Position numbers and translations under genes: made by a program. Positions 5,277 through 7,621 of a stretch of 7,621 nucleotides of DNA are shown here, piece by piece (the first letter of the stretch is position 1; each line of letters starts with the position of its first letter). Under the pieces are notes generated by a model. The model ran no database searches and was not told the origin of the DNA. It was given only the letters and a program-made list of their open reading frames with translations. This stretch comes from an uncultured Oscillospiraceae bacterium. GTDB taxonomy: Bacteria > Bacillota > Clostridia > Oscillospirales > Oscillospiraceae. The stretch is from the NCBI GenBank assembly GCA_944385195.1, contig CALWWH010000188.1, forward strand, positions 1-7,621, in the 5' to 3' direction.

Positions 5277-7011
5277 ACGATGCTTCATCATCCAGCAGAC
5301 CATGCTGCAGGATACATGTATTGTAATAATAGCCTTTTTTGCGCATCAGCTCGGCATGGCTGCCCATCTCAGAGATTTTTCCATTCTCGAGGATAATAAT
5401 CTTGTCGGCGTGCATGACGGAGCTGACGCGCTGGGCCACGATGATAGTCGTAGCGTGGTCCGGAATGTTGCGCAGCTGCTCCTGGATGAACTCCTCCGTC
5501 TCCATGTCAACGGCAGAGGTAGTGTCGTCCAGGATCAAGACCGGCGCCTTTTTGGTCAAGGCGCGGGCCAGACTGATGCGCTGCTTTTGGCCACCAGAGA
5601 GACCTGTACCGCGCTCGCCGACGATCATGTCGTAGCCATCGGGATTGGCTGAAATAAAGCCGTCGGCATCCGCAATACGAGCTGCCTCTAGGACATCTTC
5701 CATGGGCGCATCCGGCACACCGTAGGCAATGTTTGACTCTACGGTGTCTGAGAACAGAAACACATCCTGCATGGTCAGAGACACGCGGCTGCGCAGGTCG
5801 CTGAGGATATAGTCGCGCACGTCCACACCGTCCAGCTTGACGCTGCCGCTGCTGACATCTGTAAATCGGGTGATCAGGTTGATGAGACTGGTCTTGCCGG
5901 ACCCGGTGGGGCCCATAAGGCCGATCGTTTCGCCGGGATTGATGTGCAAGTTGATGTGCTCCAAAACAGAGACGTTGCCATACTTGAGACTGACATCCTC
6001 AAAGGTGATCTCCCCCTTAGCCTCTTTGGGCTGCTTCGGGTTGACCGGATCCTCCAGATCGACATAAGAGTAATAGAGCTCTTGGATTTTCTCGACCGAG
6101 GCGCTGAAGCGCTGGGTATCGTTGATGAGCATACCGATCATGGACATTGGCTCATTGAGCGTCCAGGCCAGAGAGAGGAACAGCGTCAGCTGGCCAAGTG
6201 TAATATTACCCAGGACGACTAGGACGGCGCCGACGGTCAGGTTCAAAACAGAGATGACCGTTGCCAGAGAATCAATGATGGGGCCGTACTTGAGCCAGAT
6301 GGAGTTGGCGTAGATATTGGCGCGCTTATACTCCTCATTCTCCTTCTGGAACTTCTTGTATTCATAGTCCTCGCGAACAAAGGCCTTAACCACGCGGTTG
6401 CCGGAAATATTCTCCTGAACAACGGTGTTGAGCTGGCTCAGCTGCTCACGAGCGGCCTTAAACGCCGGATGGATCTTCTTACCCATCAGGCGGCCGACCA
6501 CACCGCTGAGGGGCGTAACCGCAAAGAGGATCAGGGTGTACTGCCAGCTGATGCTCATAAACACAATCAATGCAAAGATCAGCATAAACGCAGCGCGAAC
6601 CCATTGCGGGATACACCAGTTTAGGAAATGGTTGACCATTTCCACATCACCGGAGCACTTGTTGATCAGATCGCCGGTGCGGTTGTCTGCATAGAAGTCC
6701 GGCGTCTGCTTTAACAGCTTCGCGAACAGAGCAGATTTGAGATTATAAACCCCTGCCTGGGACGCCTGCTCGCCGAGGAAATGGTAGAAGTATGTCGATG
6801 CAAGGTAGAGCACCGTCATACCCAAAGCTGCCAGAAGGTAAGACGGCAGCTTTTCAAACGCTTGCGGCATAAGCACATCGTCGACAATGTAGGAGAAGAC
6901 ATACGACTCCGCAGTCATGAAGACGATGGACGACAGACACAAGAGGATCGACACGACCATCTTCCATCTGCTGCCGCGGACCCATTGCAGGGACCACTTT
7001 AAGTTCTTCAC
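5275..7011 (-). CDS. ABC exporter half-transporter, degenerate-site subunit (BmrC/LmrC-like)
   Basis: A 578-residue membrane-plus-ATPase protein and first gene of the two-gene exporter operon. Hydrophobic helices lie at roughly 17-42, 56-80, 131-152, 156-175, 241-268 and 270-290. The ATPase domain has the A-loop Tyr344, Walker A GPTGSGKTS (367-375), Q-loop Gln415, VGERG (464-468), canonical signature LSGGQ (471-475) and Walker B VLILD (491-495). The catalytic position is Asp496 instead of Glu, and the switch His is Gln526 (VAQR). These two changes are the known mark of the degenerate-site subunit in heterodimeric type IV exporters. The degenerate subunit encoded first matches the bmrC-bmrD order in Bacillus. 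The GTG start (7011) has AGAGG seven bases upstream. It shares GTGA with a possible small leader ORF. The substrate cannot be deduced. Confidence 0.92.
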   Translation of the reverse strand: MKNLKWSLQWVRGSRWKMVVSILLCLSSIVFMTAESYVFSYIVDDVLMPQAFEKLPSYLLAALGMTVLYLASTYFYHFLGEQASQAGVYNLKSALFAKLLKQTPDFYADNRTGDLINKCSGDVEMVNHFLNWCIPQWVRAAFMLIFALIVFMSISWQYTLILFAVTPLSGVVGRLMGKKIHPAFKAAREQLSQLNTVVQENISGNRVVKAFVREDYEYKKFQKENEEYKRANIYANSIWLKYGPIIDSLATVISVLNLTVGAVLVVLGNITLGQLTLFLSLAWTLNEPMSMIGMLINDTQRFSASVEKIQELYYSYVDLEDPVNPKQPKEAKGEITFEDVSLKYGNVSVLEHINLHINPGETIGLMGPTGSGKTSLINLITRFTDVSSGSVKLDGVDVRDYILSDLRSRVSLTMQDVFLFSDTVESNIAYGVPDAPMEDVLEAARIADADGFISANPDGYDMIVGERGTGLSGGQKQRISLARALTKKAPVLILDDTTSAVDMETEEFIQEQLRNIPDHATTIIVAQRVSSVMHADKIIILENGKISEMGSHAELMRKKGYYYNTCILQHGLLDDEAS

Positions 7012-7031
7012 AAAATCGCCTCTTTTTTCAT
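7008..7031 (-). CDS. Possible seven-residue leader peptide (MKKEAIL) overlapping the ABC gene start
   Basis: ATG 7031 opens a frame of seven codons ending in TGA. The stop overlaps the GTG start of the ABC gene in the arrangement GTGA. GGGAG (7040-7044) lies eight bases upstream, a well-placed SD. The SD of the ABC gene lies inside this frame. It could couple or gate translation of the exporter. A frame this short can arise by chance, so the call is tentative. Confidence 0.3.
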   Translation of the reverse strand: MKKEAIL

Positions 7032-7045
7032 GGATGATTCTCCCA

Positions 7046-7076
7046 TCGGGCCTGGACGCAGCTTCCTTTAGCCCAA
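7046..7076 (-). other. Hairpin in the leader of the ABC operon
   Basis: On the minus strand TTGGGC (7071-7076) pairs with GCCCGA (7046-7051), including one G-U pair, around a 19-base loop that itself holds CTG/CAG. It ends two bases before the GGGAG site of the possible leader peptide and could limit ribosome access. The stem is short, so it may be incidental. Confidence 0.3.
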
Positions 7077-7086
7077 GGTATTACCT

Positions 7087-7115
7087 ATTCTAACATATCG
7101 TTCGCGTACAAACAA
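7087..7115 (-). promoter_or_regulatory. Promoter of the ABC exporter operon (extended -10)
   Basis: On the minus strand TTGTTT (7110-7115) and TAGAAT (7087-7092) are separated by 17 bases, with TGT before the -10 (extended -10). Transcription would start near 7080, giving a leader of about 69 bases. That leader carries the hairpin and possible leader peptide listed separately. Confidence 0.6.
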
Positions 7116-7136
7116 GTAGTATTTTAACAAATTAAA

Positions 7137-7222
7137 GTGACAAATATATGACACCGCTCTTTGATATAACCGGATTCGTCATCGTGGTTTCGCGTTTTTT
7201 TCAATGCACAGCAGAGTATAAT
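7137..7222 (+). promoter_or_regulatory. spoIIGA promoter region with possible Spo0A boxes
   Basis: A perfect TATAAT (7217-7222) precedes spoIIGA by 24 bases, giving a start near 7229. The sequence 17 bases upstream is T-rich (gttttt) and no good -35 exists, as expected of an activator-dependent promoter. TTCGTCA (7175-7181) differs at one base from the reverse Spo0A box TTCGACA. GTGACAAA (7137-7144) and TATGACA (7147-7153) are weaker matches. By the predicted start these sit at about -54 to -48 and -92 to -76, close to the two Spo0A site clusters known at Bacillus subtilis spoIIG. The boxes are inferred. Confidence 0.5.
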
Positions 7223-7246
7223 GAGGACGAGCTGGAGGTGAGCGCC

Positions 7247-7621
7247 ATGACCATCTACATCGACCGCATTCTGACTCTCAATGCTCTGGTCAACTACCTG
7301 CTGCTGTCCACGACAGCGCGGATGTGCGGAGATGTGGCGTCCCAGCTGCGGCGCTGCCTGGCGGCGGGGCTGGGCGCGTGCTACGCTCTGGTGGTACTCC
7401 TGCCAGGTGGACACTTCTGGGGCATGCTCTCACTGAAGCTTCTCTGCGCTGGCGGGATGGTCCTGGTCTGTTTTGGACGGCGGCGGATGCTGCGCAACTG
7501 GCTGCTGCTGCTGGCTGTCAGCGCACTGTATGGAGGGGCTGTACTGGCGCTGGAGACACTGTTAGGCGGGTCGGTGACAGTACTTGGCGGAGCAGCCTAC
7601 TACCCGGTACACTTCCCTGCC
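7247..7621 (+). CDS. spoIIGA: Sigma-E processing peptidase SpoIIGA, N-terminal part (runs off right edge)
   Basis: In endospore formers this membrane-bound aspartic-type protease cleaves pro-sigma-E in the mother cell when signalled by SpoIIR from the forespore. The first 125 residues are present. The start MTIYIDRILTLNALVNYLLL matches the conserved family beginning (M-x-IY-x-D, N, DYLLL-like). Four hydrophobic stretches follow at roughly 3-22, 38-54, 59-78 and 85-107, out of the five that precede the protease domain. The ATG at 7247 has GGAGGTGA (7234-7241) as a strong SD; the ATG at 7221 runs into a stop within seven codons. The catalytic Asp region lies beyond the window. By family context sigE, and often sigG, should follow. 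Low sequence conservation in this family keeps confidence below certainty. Confidence 0.85.
   Translation, partial: MTIYIDRILTLNALVNYLLLSTTARMCGDVASQLRRCLAAGLGACYALVVLLPGGHFWGMLSLKLLCAGGMVLVCFGRRRMLRNWLLLLAVSALYGGAVLALETLLGGSVTVLGGAAYYPVHFPA

Noticed and set aside
5262..5303. Upstream ATG start for the second ABC gene
   Set aside because: It would overlap the first ABC gene by 27 bases, whereas GTG 5261 has AAAGGGGGG at ideal spacing.
7124..7414. Minus-strand open frame of 96 codons across the spoIIGA start
   Set aside because: It is antisense to recognisable spoIIGA sequence, has no family pattern, and spans the divergent promoter region.

Overview
The window looks like chromosome from a low-to-mid GC, endospore-forming Firmicute, most likely a clostridial gut-type bacterium (Oscillospiraceae-like). 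This is inferred from four things: a spoIIGA start at the right edge, two DegV-family fatty-acid-binding proteins, a DUF1836 protein, and strong SD sites with TATAAT-type promoters. No phage, insertion-sequence transposase, tRNA, rRNA or CRISPR array is visible, and nothing here amounts to a clearly new system. The interest lies in regulatory architecture, one structured repeat, and an asymmetric ABC exporter.

Left part (1-2397). The 5' part of glucose-6-phosphate isomerase (pgi) runs leftward off the window. A divergent promoter region (370-593) follows; it has a good extended -10 promoter for each direction and a palindrome between them. degV copy 1 (594-1466, +) converges on degV copy 2 (1546-2397, -). 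The gap between them holds a long hairpin whose T-tract is on the minus strand, so it terminates degV copy 2 and overlaps the 3' end of degV copy 1.

Middle (2398-3455). A 100-base divergent region with overlapping promoters separates degV copy 2 from a DUF1836 gene (2498-3136, +). That gene carries a MerR-like helix-turn-helix segment and may regulate its neighbour. The 319-base stretch 3137-3455 has no gene. It holds two terminator-like hairpins and a 108-base nearly self-complementary element whose outermost 12 bases are perfect inverted repeats.

Right part (3456-7621). Two ABC exporter half-transporters form a leftward operon (7011 to 3456) with 13 bases between them. The first gene has Asp for the catalytic Glu and Gln for the switch His. 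The second has the canonical Glu and His but an LSAGQ signature. This is the signature of a heterodimeric exporter with one degenerate ATP site (BmrCD/LmrCD/TM287-288 type). Upstream lie a possible seven-residue leader peptide, a leader hairpin and an extended -10 promoter. The 235-base divergent region is shared with spoIIGA, whose perfect TATAAT lacks a good -35 and is preceded by Spo0A-box-like sequences at spoIIG-like distances. spoIIGA runs off the right edge; sigE would be expected beyond it.
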